Assembly (NCBI RefSeq): GCF_016403105.1
Contig: NZ_CP046158.1
Span: 1-64,000, forward strand
Length of the DNA stretch: 64,000 nucleotides
DNA from: Leptolyngbya sp. BL0902
Lineage (GTDB): Bacteria; Cyanobacteriota; Cyanobacteriia; Phormidesmidales; Phormidesmidaceae
Direction: 5' to 3'
Shown here: positions 9,149-17,987 of the stretch, one piece after another
Layout: each line of letters opens with the position of its first letter
Numbering within the stretch: the first letter of the stretch is position 1
Program-made: the position numbers and the translations under genes
The notes under the pieces: generated by a model
What the model was told of the DNA's origin: nothing
Database searches by the model: none
What the model saw: the letters and a program-made list of their open reading frames with translations, nothing else

Positions 9149-10183
9149 GTGGGCATTCGAGTTGACAACGTAACGAAGCGCTTTGGCGAATTTCAGGCCC
9201 TAGAGCCGATCAATCTAGACATTAAGAGCGGTTCGCTAGTGGCGCTGCTGGGGCCTTCGGGGTCGGGTAAGTCCACCCTATTGCGGGTGATTGCGGGCCT
9301 AGAAACCCCCGATACGGGACGCATCTACATCTCCGCCCAAGATGCCACCCATCAGTCGGTGCAGGAGCGGCAGATTGGCTTCGTCTTCCAGCACTACGCC
9401 CTGTTCAAGCATCTGACGGTGCGCAAAAACATTGCCTTTGCCCTCGAATTACAAAAGTGGCCCAAGGATCGCATCAAAAACCGCGTCGATACGCTGCTGG
9501 ATCTGGTGCAACTCAGCCATCTGGGCGACCGCTATCCCGCCCAACTCTCCGGGGGGCAGCGCCAGCGGGTGGCCTTGGCCCGATCCCTCGCCATTGAACC
9601 CCAGGTCTTGTTGCTGGACGAACCCTTTGGAGCCTTGGATGCCAAGGTGCGGAAGGATTTGCGCGATTGGTTGCGCCGCCTCCATGATGAGGTGCACGTC
9701 ACCACGGTGTTTGTCACCCACGACCAGGAAGAGGCGATGGAAATTGCCGACGAAATTGTCGTGATGAGCAACGGCAGAATTGAGCAGGTGGGCACCCCGG
9801 AAGACATCTACGAAAACCCCGCTACGCCTTTTGTGATGAGCTTTATCGGGGCCGTCAACGTCCTCTCCCCCGACGACACCTGGAAAGCGCACCACCGCGA
9901 TGTGCCCCACCACGCCAGTCAGGTCTTCCTAAGGCCCCACGATATCGATATTTTTGAGGCTCCAGCGGAGGGTACCCTGCCCGCCAAAATCAATGCCATC
10001 ATTCACCTGGGTTGGACGATTCGCCTAGAACTCACCCTCGACAACGGCCAAGAAATTACCGCCCACATCAACCGCGAGCAGTACAAAGAACTTGAGATTC
10101 AGCAGGGCCAAACCGTTTATCTTCGCGCTAAGCTGATCCGCAGCTTTGCGGAGGCCCCCAGCTATTCGCCCTCCGTAGCCTAG
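9149..10183 (+). CDS. cysA: Sulfate ABC transporter ATPase CysA
   Basis: This 344-residue ATPase starts at a GTG with a weak GGGGGA site upstream. It has Walker A (GPSGSGKST), Q-loop (FQHYALF), signature ([16 protein letters not shown]), Walker B ([13 protein letters not shown]) and the switch His (FVTHDQEEA). A C-terminal TOBE-like regulatory domain ([10 protein letters not shown] onward) follows. It powers sulfate import through CysT and CysW. It is transcribed divergently from its partners, so both units are probably controlled from the shared gap. Confidence 0.93.
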   Translation: MGIRVDNVTKRFGEFQALEPINLDIKSGSLVALLGPSGSGKSTLLRVIAGLETPDTGRIYISAQDATHQSVQERQIGFVFQHYALFKHLTVRKNIAFALELQKWPKDRIKNRVDTLLDLVQLSHLGDRYPAQLSGGQRQRVALARSLAIEPQVLLLDEPFGALDAKVRKDLRDWLRRLHDEVHVTTVFVTHDQEEAMEIADEIVVMSNGRIEQVGTPEDIYENPATPFVMSFIGAVNVLSPDDTWKAHHRDVPHHASQVFLRPHDIDIFEAPAEGTLPAKINAIIHLGWTIRLELTLDNGQEITAHINREQYKELEIQQGQTVYLRAKLIRSFAEAPSYSPSVA

Positions 10184-10225
10184 GATGTTAAGGGCCAATA
10201 GCCTTTGTTCTAACATTAATATCTG

Positions 10226-11110
10226 GTGATGATGCCACTAATAGGCACAGCAATGGGCATTGCGCTAGGGGCAATGTCGGCATGGATGGGATGGATGGGG
10301 CAACTTGCGTCTCCGGGGCCTGTGGCCTTTGAGATCGGGCCTATCTCCTTTCGCTGGTATGGCCTGCTGATTACCACCGCCCTGGTGATTGGCATTGCCT
10401 TGGCCCAGCGCTTGGCCCAAGGGCGGGGGGTAGACCCCGAAAAAATTGACGAACTGGCGATCTGGCTGGTGCTGGGGGCGCTACCTGGCGCACGGCTTTA
10501 CTACGTCGCCTTCGAGTGGGAGCGCTATGCCGACCGTCCCCTCAGTGCCTTGGCCATTTGGCAGGGGGGCATTGCCATCCACGGGGCGATGTTGGGCGGT
10601 GCGCTGGCGGCCGTTCTGTTTGCCCGCCGCCACAAGCTAGCCTTCTGGCAACTGGCCGATATTGTGGCTCCGGCCTTGGCCCTGGGGCAAGCCATTGGCC
10701 GCTGGGGCAACTTCTTCAACTCCGAAGCCTTTGGTCGTCCTACGGATCTGCCCTGGAAACTCTACATTCCTCTGGCCCAGCGTCCTCCCGGTCTGGTGGA
10801 TGTGGCCTACTACCACCCCACCTTTCTCTACGAATCGCTGTGGAACCTGGGGGTGTTTGCCCTGGTGCTGGGATTGTTTGTGGCGGGGCTGCGCCATCCC
10901 GGACGGCTGAAGGTGGGCACTATTTTTCTGGTCTACTTTGCGGCCTATAGCCTAGGTCGCCTGTGGATTGAGGGCCTGCGCCTCGATAGCCTCATGGTTG
11001 GGCCGTTAAAGATGGCCCAGGTCGTCAGTCTGGGCGGCATTGTCCTTGGTGTGGCGGGTTTGGTGTGGCTCTACGGGCTGGATCGGCGATTGCCGGGAAG
11101 TCGGCCCTAG
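10226..11110 (+). CDS. lgt: Prolipoprotein diacylglyceryl transferase Lgt
   Basis: This is a membrane enzyme of about 294 residues; the start is a GTG at 10226, with ATGs at 10229 and 10232 also possible. It transfers diacylglycerol from phosphatidylglycerol to the lipobox cysteine of prelipoproteins, the first step of lipoprotein maturation. Seven hydrophobic segments are visible with the hallmark motifs [18 protein letters not shown] and [13 protein letters not shown], the last being the Lgt signature. It follows cysA by 42 bases on the same strand and may be co-transcribed. Nearby lipoproteins (Sbp, a heme/iron SBP, a TauA-like SBP) are expected substrates. Confidence 0.95.
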   Translation: MMMPLIGTAMGIALGAMSAWMGWMGQLASPGPVAFEIGPISFRWYGLLITTALVIGIALAQRLAQGRGVDPEKIDELAIWLVLGALPGARLYYVAFEWERYADRPLSALAIWQGGIAIHGAMLGGALAAVLFARRHKLAFWQLADIVAPALALGQAIGRWGNFFNSEAFGRPTDLPWKLYIPLAQRPPGLVDVAYYHPTFLYESLWNLGVFALVLGLFVAGLRHPGRLKVGTIFLVYFAAYSLGRLWIEGLRLDSLMVGPLKMAQVVSLGGIVLGVAGLVWLYGLDRRLPGSRP

Positions 11111-11196
11111 GGCGTACCCGCACCGCCGAGGGATCGGCCTATTTCACCCCTACCTTCGGCTTAACGACCCAGGGGGCCAAACCGCTACGGCCTATC

Positions 11197-12888
11197 TTAC
11201 TCACCTGGGTCGTCTTCTACTACCACCACGGGCAGCAGGCTGGTTTCGAGCACCGCCTGCGAAACCGAGCCCACCAGCACCTCCCCTAGGGGACGATGGC
11301 CGCGCTTACCCATGACAATCTCGGCGATGCCATAGGTCTGGGCGGTGTCTACAATGGCGGCGGGCACCGGGCCAGGGACGGTTAAAAAGCGGTAACGAAT
11401 ATCGGCCAGTCGTTGTCTTGCCAGCACTTGCAGGTGTTCTACGGCCCTGGGATCATCCCCTTGATCGACGTGCAGCACCAGAATTTCGCCATCGCTGCGG
11501 CGGGCCAGTTCGGCGGCTTTGGTGAGCACCTTCTGCGCCAACGGTGAGGTATCCACGGCGGCCAGCAGCACCACCTGTTGAGCCACCGTAACTTTGGTGG
11601 GGTCGACCTCACCCCGATCCAGCAGGCTGGGCGCAAAGGTGGGAATGGCCCAGGCTCCAAGGGGGGCCGTCACCAAAATCGACAGCGCCGATAGGGCCAA
11701 AATAATTTCGCCGCCCTCAATACCTTGGGCCAAGGGAATGGCTCCGATGGCCGCCTGGACTGTGGCCTTGGCCGAATTACCGGGCAGCAAAAACAGCCGC
11801 TCTTTCCATGTCCAGTTGCTGCCCACCGTAGACAGATACCAGCCCAGGGAACGCCCCACCAGAGTGCCCACCGCCAGCACCACCAGCCCCACCCACAGCA
11901 TATCCCCCAGCACGCTTAGGTCAATACTGGCCCCCAGCAGCACAAACAGAATGATTTGGGCCACCGCCCACAGGCTGTCAAAGCCACCCCGCAGCCGTCG
12001 CGCCAAGGGAGCATCCTGCTCAATCAGAAAAAAGCCCGTCACCATCACCGCCAAATAGCCAGAAAAGATCGGCAAGTCCTCAGCGACCACCACCAGCAAC
12101 AGGGCAAAACCCGCCGCCACCAGGGCATCTTGCACCGCGTTTTGCGTCCAGTTCTGCCGCACCAGGAGCACCACCAGCAGCCGCGCCGTCAACCACCCTA
12201 GCAGCACCCCAAAGCCGATCTGGGCCATCATTTGAAGCGGTAAGAGCTGCACCGGGCTGAGGGTAATGCCGCCCAGGGTCAACCCCGTTGCTGCGCCCTG
12301 GCCTAAAAACGCTAGCAGCAGGCTAAACCCTAGCAGCAGCAGTACATCCGACAGGGCACTGCCCGTTAAAATGGCATCGGGAATGCCCTTGTTCACCCCC
12401 CAACCCAGGCTTTTGAGTCGCAGCATAGCAGGTACAATCACCGCCGGAGATTCGGCCCCCAGCACACAGCCCAGCAGCAGCCCAGTCACAAAGTCAAACT
12501 GAAACAGCACCATGGCAGTCAAGGCAATGGCCAGGGCCTCGCAGGCCGCAGGCAAAAACCCCAGCCGCAACGCCACCGACCCCTGTTGGGCCAGCTTTTC
12601 GCGATCTAGCCCCAGACCCGCCTTCATCAAAATCACCATGACGGCCATGGTGCGTAGGCTATCCGCTGCGTCTAACACCCCAGGGCTGATGACATTGCCC
12701 ACCTGGGGGCCAAGCACAATGCCCACCAGCACCATACCCACCAAAGCCGGAGCCTTCAGCCGTCGAGCGATCTGCCCGCCGAAAAAGCCCATCAGCAAAA
12801 TCCAAAGCATGCTTTCTAACATCGCGCCACGCAGTAATGAATCGGTTGACAACGCGGCTTGCGGTAAAAGTAGTGGAAAAACACCCAT
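11197..12888 (-). CDS. CPA2-type cation/proton antiporter with C-terminal USP domain
   Basis: This protein is 563 residues. I chose the ATG at 12888, preceded by AAAGG seven bases upstream; a TTG at 12909 is less likely. Residues about 20-400 form a 12-13-helix Na+/H+ exchanger domain (motifs VGMVLVGIVLGPQVGN, GAESPAVIVPAMLRL, LPGNSAKATVQAAIG). The last 140 residues form a universal-stress-protein domain with the nucleotide motif GKRGHRPLGEVLVGSVS (G-x2-G-x9-G-S), so transport may be gated by ATP or another nucleotide. The protein sits in the cytoplasmic or thylakoid membrane and helps pH or sodium balance. Confidence 0.87.
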   Translation of the reverse strand: MGVFPLLLPQAALSTDSLLRGAMLESMLWILLMGFFGGQIARRLKAPALVGMVLVGIVLGPQVGNVISPGVLDAADSLRTMAVMVILMKAGLGLDREKLAQQGSVALRLGFLPAACEALAIALTAMVLFQFDFVTGLLLGCVLGAESPAVIVPAMLRLKSLGWGVNKGIPDAILTGSALSDVLLLLGFSLLLAFLGQGAATGLTLGGITLSPVQLLPLQMMAQIGFGVLLGWLTARLLVVLLVRQNWTQNAVQDALVAAGFALLLVVVAEDLPIFSGYLAVMVTGFFLIEQDAPLARRLRGGFDSLWAVAQIILFVLLGASIDLSVLGDMLWVGLVVLAVGTLVGRSLGWYLSTVGSNWTWKERLFLLPGNSAKATVQAAIGAIPLAQGIEGGEIILALSALSILVTAPLGAWAIPTFAPSLLDRGEVDPTKVTVAQQVVLLAAVDTSPLAQKVLTKAAELARRSDGEILVLHVDQGDDPRAVEHLQVLARQRLADIRYRFLTVPGPVPAAIVDTAQTYGIAEIVMGKRGHRPLGEVLVGSVSQAVLETSLLPVVVVEDDPGE

Positions 12889-13225
12889 AGCCCCACCTTT
12901 CCGCCCCAAGCCGGAAGAGTAGGAGCCATCAGCCTAGAGCGCTGCAATGATAGTCGCAAACGCGGGGCGGTTTTGGCGAGCTCCATCGCCATTGCTGCTG
13001 TTATACCATACCGCACCGAACAACCACGGGCGCAACGGCAATATCCTGATGGCCACTGGGCTCAGGAGATCACAACGCCCCCGCAGTTGATGGAATAACT
13101 TCCCCATTCGAGATGTGAGGCCACGTTGAGGCAGCTAATGGCTAGCCTAGGGAAAAGTCAATGGCAGAACCACAGGGTCTTCAATGCACAATTGATCAGA
13201 TGCAGCAACGCAAAAGGGGTTATCT
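12889..13225. promoter_or_regulatory. Divergent gap between antiporter and Fe-S/cNMP protein genes
   Basis: This stretch of about 340 bases has no supported gene. It should hold the promoters of both flanking genes. AAAAGGGG just before the ATG at 13226 is the ribosome-binding site of the rightward gene. I see no strong inverted repeat. Confidence 0.3.
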
Positions 13226-16057
13226 ATGTTTGCACAATGGCCAGAGCGGCACATGCATTGGATCCGCTGGGTGCTGACCGTAGGGTGGCTCCTCATCATT
13301 GCTTCCCTATTTTATGATCCTTGGACATCGGCCCTGACCGTCCCCGATCACCCCTGGAGCCCCTTGCGACTGTCGGAGACCTGTGTGCAAGTGCAGGGGG
13401 AATGCTTATCAGAGCAACCCTATCCCCTAGGAACAACCCTCTTCTGGGGAGCGATTGTGCCATCGGCCATCTTTATCTTGCTGGTGTTTGGCCATGAGCT
13501 ATGGCGGCGTATTTGCCCCCTCTCATTTCTATCCCAAATTCCTAGGGCACTAGGATGGCAGCGACAATTTAAGCGAGAAAATAAAAAGACGGGCAAAGTG
13601 CGCTATGAATTAGCTAAAGTTAACTCGAATTCATGGTTAGGCCGCAACTATCCCTATGTGCAGTTTGGCTGGTTATTTATCGGATTATGTGGGCGAATTT
13701 TATTTTTTAATGCAGATCGTCTGGTCTTAGCAGGCTGGCTATTATTCACCGTAGCTGCGGCGATAGCCGTGGGCTATTGGTATGGTGGCAAGTCCTGGTG
13801 TCAGTACTTTTGCCCCATGGCTCCAGTGCAGAGTATCTACAGCGAACCGGGGGGGCTATTGGGTAGCAAAGCCCACATGAGCGAGCAATCCATTACCCAA
13901 TCCATGTGTCGCACCGTACTACCAGAAGGTAAAGAACAGAGTGCTTGTGTAGCCTGTCAAAATCCCTGTATCGATATTGATTCAGAGCGCACCTATTGGA
14001 ACAGCCTCAACAAACCCGAAACCTCATTTCTGCGCTACGGCTATGTTGGCTTAGTGATTGGCTATTTTGTCTATTACTATCTCTATGCAGGCAACTGGAA
14101 CTATTACTTCTCCGGAGCATGGGTGCGGCAAACTGATCAACTGGCTTCATTGCTAAGTCCTGGGCTTTATCTATTTGGGCAAACTATTAACATTCCAAAA
14201 TTAGTGGCGGTTCCGTTGGTTCTAGGTAGCTGCACAGTCATCAGCTATTGGGGAGGACGATGGATTGAAAAACGCGCTAAAGCCCATAGCCGAAAACAAC
14301 ATCTTGATCTATCGGTCGAAAGCATTCGCCATCGCATTTTTACGCTCTGTACCTTTGGCATTTTCAACTTCTTCTTTATCTTTGCAGGACGCCCCCTAGT
14401 CCAGCTTCTCCCGGTGGCGGTGCAGTATCTCTATGACCTAGGTTTAGTGGCGCTGAGTACCCTCTGGCTCTATCAAACCTGGCGGCGGAGTCCGGATCTT
14501 TATTCCCGTGAAAACCTCGCCAACCGTTTTCGCAAGCAGCTAGAGAAATTGCAGTTGAACGTAGCCCAGTTTTTGGAAGGTCGCTCCCTCAACGATCTCA
14601 ACACCCATGAGGTGTATGTGTTAGCGAAGGTACTGCCCGGTTTTACCCGCGAGAAGCGCCATCAAGCCTACAAAGGCGTGGTGCGAGAAGCCCTAGAGGA
14701 AGGCTATGTAAACTACGCCAGCAGTCTAGAGGTATTACAGCAAATGCGCCAGGAGCTCGGCATCACCGATGACGAACACCGCATTGTGCTAGAGGAATTG
14801 GGCATTGAAGACCCACAGTTGCTCAATCCCGATCACAAACGCAGCCTAGAAAATCAGATTCGCTTGAATGGTTATCGTAAATCTCTAGAGCGACTCATGC
14901 TGCTGCAACAGAAGCAAATTGATGATGCAACCTTTGAGCAAGACGATTTTCAAGACTCAGACACCATTCGTTCCCTGCGTCGAGAATACTCTATTACCCC
15001 CCAGGAAGAAGAGTGGATTCTGAGCGGATTTTCGACTAATGCCAGTAGCGCCAAAAAAGCAGATTTTTTGCTCACACAACTCCTTGAACTCATTAGCTGC
15101 TATCGCGCTCTTAACCAACCCATCATCCAGGAGCATCAGGCCGTACTCACCCTGCTGCGAGAAAATATCCTGCACAAGAAAGAACTCATCGTTCGATCCC
15201 TTCTAGGCATCTTAGTCATTCTCCAGTCTGATCAGACAGCCCTAGACCTAGCCCAGTCGTTACAACAAGCCTCACCCACTATTTTAGGCGAGATTTTGGA
15301 TCAGGAAAATTGGGGTACCCAACTGCCGCCCACCATCCTGCAATGCTTGACTGAGCCTGGGGAAACACCTGTTTCCTGTTCACTAGAATCTCCCTCAGAA
15401 ACCATTCTGACTCATCTAGAATCATTACTTCAAGATCAAAACCCTATGATTCAGGCGGCGGCGCTTTATATCATAGGGCAGTTGAATTTAGAACACGGCC
15501 AAGACATCGCCCGAAACCAAGGGCACCAGTTTAAGTCTCCCCTTGTTCAGGAAGCTAAAAATCAGCTACTGTCCTTGTCTTTGTCATCCCCCAGTAAACT
15601 GCTTCTGACCCAGTTTCCAACTCTAGAAAAGCTAGTTTATTTGTTCAATAGTGATTTCTTCCACCGAATGCAGAGCGAGACGCTAATTGCTCTAGCAGGT
15701 CAAGCAGAGGTAAGAGCTTACCAGCAAGGAGACATCATCACCGAGGCTGGAGATACCTGTCGAGAGTTGTTGCTGTTGATCGAAGGGGATGCCAACATTC
15801 ACTATCAAACTAAATCGGGGGTGCGAGTAGAACAGTTTCATCCTGGCCAAACCCTTGACGAACTAGAGGTTTTAGCCCACAGCACCTCAGAAAATACGAT
15901 TGTTGCAGACAGTGACAGCACCCGCATTCTGGCGATTCCTGTCGATGCCTTTGATGATTGGCTCGACCATGATCCTGATTTTTCCCGCCGAGTTTTAGAG
16001 CTTGAAAGTCGGCAACTTCAGCGATTTATGCAATCTGTTCAACCCGTTGGAATCTAA
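13226..16057 (+). CDS. Membrane iron-sulfur protein with helical region and C-terminal cyclic-nucleotide-binding domain
   Basis: This is a 943-residue multi-domain protein. The N-terminal part (about 1-450) has several membrane helices and the Cys pattern of NapH/CcoG-like polyferredoxin membrane proteins: C97-P, C192-x3-C196-P, C228, then C241-x2-C244-x3-C248-I. A cytoplasmic helical region with HEAT-like and TerB-like features runs from about 460 to 800. A cyclic-nucleotide-binding domain lies at about 810-930 (GDIITEAGDTCRELLLLIEGDA, LDELEVLAHSTSENTIVA). This suggests a redox-linked membrane sensor tuned by cAMP/cGMP or a degenerate version of one. The phosphate-binding cassette lacks the usual R-A pair, so nucleotide binding is uncertain. 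The stop codon lies six bases before a mini-transposon. Confidence 0.7.
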   Translation: MFAQWPERHMHWIRWVLTVGWLLIIASLFYDPWTSALTVPDHPWSPLRLSETCVQVQGECLSEQPYPLGTTLFWGAIVPSAIFILLVFGHELWRRICPLSFLSQIPRALGWQRQFKRENKKTGKVRYELAKVNSNSWLGRNYPYVQFGWLFIGLCGRILFFNADRLVLAGWLLFTVAAAIAVGYWYGGKSWCQYFCPMAPVQSIYSEPGGLLGSKAHMSEQSITQSMCRTVLPEGKEQSACVACQNPCIDIDSERTYWNSLNKPETSFLRYGYVGLVIGYFVYYYLYAGNWNYYFSGAWVRQTDQLASLLSPGLYLFGQTINIPKLVAVPLVLGSCTVISYWGGRWIEKRAKAHSRKQHLDLSVESIRHRIFTLCTFGIFNFFFIFAGRPLVQLLPVAVQYLYDLGLVALSTLWLYQTWRRSPDLYSRENLANRFRKQLEKLQLNVAQFLEGRSLNDLNTHEVYVLAKVLPGFTREKRHQAYKGVVREALEEGYVNYASSLEVLQQMRQELGITDDEHRIVLEELGIEDPQLLNPDHKRSLENQIRLNGYRKSLERLMLLQQKQIDDATFEQDDFQDSDTIRSLRREYSITPQEEEWILSGFSTNASSAKKADFLLTQLLELISCYRALNQPIIQEHQAVLTLLRENILHKKELIVRSLLGILVILQSDQTALDLAQSLQQASPTILGEILDQENWGTQLPPTILQCLTEPGETPVSCSLESPSETILTHLESLLQDQNPMIQAAALYIIGQLNLEHGQDIARNQGHQFKSPLVQEAKNQLLSLSLSSPSKLLLTQFPTLEKLVYLFNSDFFHRMQSETLIALAGQAEVRAYQQGDIITEAGDTCRELLLLIEGDANIHYQTKSGVRVEQFHPGQTLDELEVLAHSTSENTIVADSDSTRILAIPVDAFDDWLDHDPDFSRRVLELESRQLQRFMQSVQPVGI

Positions 16058-16062
16058 ATAGG

Positions 16063-16566
16063 TGTAGCGGCTCGCAAACGGGATTGCCCATGCTCGCAAA
16101 CGGCCAGATTTTGAGCTCACATTAACTGCAAATAGTCGAGCCGTCATGCTCATATTAATTACCAACGGGCTCAGATTAAGTGCCAATGGCTCACAAACAG
16201 GAGGTTGAGCTCACATTAATTGCAAATGGGCTGAAATCCTTTAACAGCTTGGTGTCGAACTGTCGCCAAGCTGATTGGATAGCTGCCCGCAGCGCAACCA
16301 CTCCTACGATATAAGGGCGTTTGGCCACCCTTGCAGAACGAAGAATCAAGGTGATCAGCCCATAACCAGCGAGTTATGTAGGCCAAAATTAGGCCAAATC
16401 CATTGGCAGATAAACTGAGCCACTGTCGCTGTTTGCAAGCCGTTGTCAAATAATGTGAGCCCATCCGCAAATAATGTGAGCATCGAGGCACTCTTATTCG
16501 CACTTAATCTGAGCCCAAAATTGCCTTGTTTGCGAGCATGACGTTTCTTGTTTGCGAGCCGCTACA
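16063..16566. mobile_element. 504-base non-autonomous transposon with symmetric multi-site ends
   Basis: The element begins TGTAGCGGCTCGCAAAC and ends with the exact reverse complement. Each end holds seven GCTC-type sites (GCTCGCAAAC or GCTCACATTAATTGC variants). On the left they start at 16070, 16092, 16115, 16148, 16169, 16189 and 16209. On the right, read inwards on the other strand, they start at 16559, 16537, 16514, 16481, 16460, 16440 and 16420. The spacings 22, 23, 33, 21, 20 and 20 are identical on both sides. About 190 bases without a gene lie between. TGT...ACA termini with arrays of transposase sites recall Tn7/Tn5053/CAST-type elements moved by TnsB/TniA transposases; that assignment is inference. 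No target duplication is visible (ATAGG against GCTAG). Confidence 0.8.
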
Positions 16567-17373
16567 GCTAGCGACTACCTCGACAAAATGGGCTACACCC
16601 ATCTGCCCTATGTCGTCGTGCGCCACACCGACACCGACCATGACCATGTTCATATCGTGGCGGGTCGCTTTGACCTCGATAAAGGTAAGCGAGTACCCGG
16701 AGATTGGGATCACTATAAAGCCGAAGCGGCGGCCCGAGAACTGGAAGTTGAGTATGGCCTGCCCCTGACCGTCTCAAGCTGGTACAAAGAACGAAAACCG
16801 CCCACCGTTGGCATGATTCGCCATGAACGAGACACGGGCCAGCCCGCCGTTAAGCCTGAGCTTCAGGATTTGATTGATGATGTTTCAAACCAGGTCGATA
16901 GCCTTAACGAGTTTGTGGATCGTCTAGAAGAAGCTGGGGTCGAGCTACATGTGAAGCCGATAGGTGAAACCACCATAGGCTTGACCTATCACTTCAAGGG
17001 ACTCTATTTCAGCGCATCTCAACTCGGTCGTGCCTACACCCTGAATGGTCTTCGCACATTTCGAGGCATTGCGTCACCCCAGGACAGCGCCGCCGTGATG
17101 GACTGGTGGGAGGGACGGCAGCGGGGTCAGGAATCAGAGTCCACTGAGCCAGAGCTAGCCCAGGTTCAGAATGAGGAGCATGGTCAACCTGAATCCGAAC
17201 TCGAACCTGAATTCCCAACCCCAGCCCAGCCCGCGAGCCAAAACCAGGAACCGACAGGCGTTGACCCAGCTCTGAAAGAGCTTGAGGTGCAGCAGCGTCA
17301 GGCCCAGGAAGACGAAGACCAGAAACGGAAGGCGCAGCAGCGACGGCAGCGTAGTCGTCAGATGGAGCTATGA
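16567..17373 (+). pseudogene. 5'-truncated plasmid relaxase (MobA/VirD2-like)
   Basis: This open frame of about 268 codons starts exactly at the right border of the mini-transposon and has lost the N-terminal part with the catalytic tyrosine motif. It retains relaxase motif III, HTDTDHDHVHIV, the three-histidine metal site used to nick plasmid oriT DNA. A Lys/Glu-rich middle and a Gln/Glu-rich coiled tail (QQRQAQEDEDQKRKAQQRRQ) follow. An upstream TTG inside the transposon end is in frame, but there is no ribosome-binding site. It is a remnant of a mobilisable plasmid or an integrative element and is unlikely to be active. Confidence 0.75.
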
Positions 17374-17547
17374 GCGATGGCCCCCGGTGGTAGCCCCAAA
17401 TCACTTAGGAGTCCAGGGCTACTTCGGTTTAGCAACAGAAAGATTTTGGTCATGAAGACTGAAACTGTCCCAAGTTAAACCCTAAATAGGGCAATCCGTC
17501 TTATCGTCCTGCGAACGACCAGATTTTTTCTTCTGCTATGACTAAGC

Positions 17548-17847
17548 CATGGCCAGCGCGGAGAACTCCGCCAGCAGTATCGAGAAGGCCAAGAAGATCA
17601 GCTCGGGGCGCTAGGGTTAGTCGTCAATGTCATAGTCCTCTGGAACACCCTCTACATGGAGGCCGCGCTCCAGCACCTACAGCAGCAGGGTCTCGAAATC
17701 AGACCCGAAGATAGAGGACTGTCCCCGCTGGGCCATCTCCATATCAACATGGTGGGCCGCTTCTTGTTTGACCTACCAGAATCTGTTCATCTCGGGGCCA
17801 TGAGGTCTTTGCGTAGCATCAGCGATTTTAATGAGAATTTCTCCTAG
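17548..17847 (+). pseudogene. Tn3-family transposase, C-terminal remnant
   Basis: The frame from CAT at 17548 reads HGQRGELRQQYREGQEDQLG, then LVVNVIVLWNTLYMEAALQH and LSPLGHLHINMVGRF, the conserved C terminus of Tn3-type TnpA (DDE transposase). Only about 98 codons are left, the N-terminal 900 or so residues are missing, and there is no start signal. A 38-base Tn3-type terminal repeat follows at 17874-17911 in the orientation expected for the right end. Confidence 0.85.
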
Positions 17848-17873
17848 AGTGACGATTCTGCAAGACATACAGC

Positions 17874-17911
17874 CTTAGCGTAAGTTTCTGTACGATTACT
17901 CACTTAACCCC
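17874..17911 (-). repeat. Tn3-family 38-base terminal inverted repeat
   Basis: Read on the minus strand this is GGGGTTAAGTGAGTAATCGT followed by ACAGAAACTTACGCTAAG, 38 bases in total. It has the GGGG start and ACG-TAAG end typical of Tn3 ends. It sits 26 bases beyond the transposase remnant. No left partner is visible in the window, so the transposon is broken. Confidence 0.8.
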
Positions 17912-17987
17912 GCTAACAGCTAGAACTCATGCGTCATGATGGTTTGAGTCTTAACGGCCAAAATTTTTCCGTTGCTAAAACTAAACC

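Noticed and set aside
16063..16230. Regularly spaced repeats that could be a CRISPR array
   Set aside because: The motif is short and variable, the spacing is 20-33 bases, and the same order occurs in mirror image at the other end, which fits transposon ends and not CRISPR.
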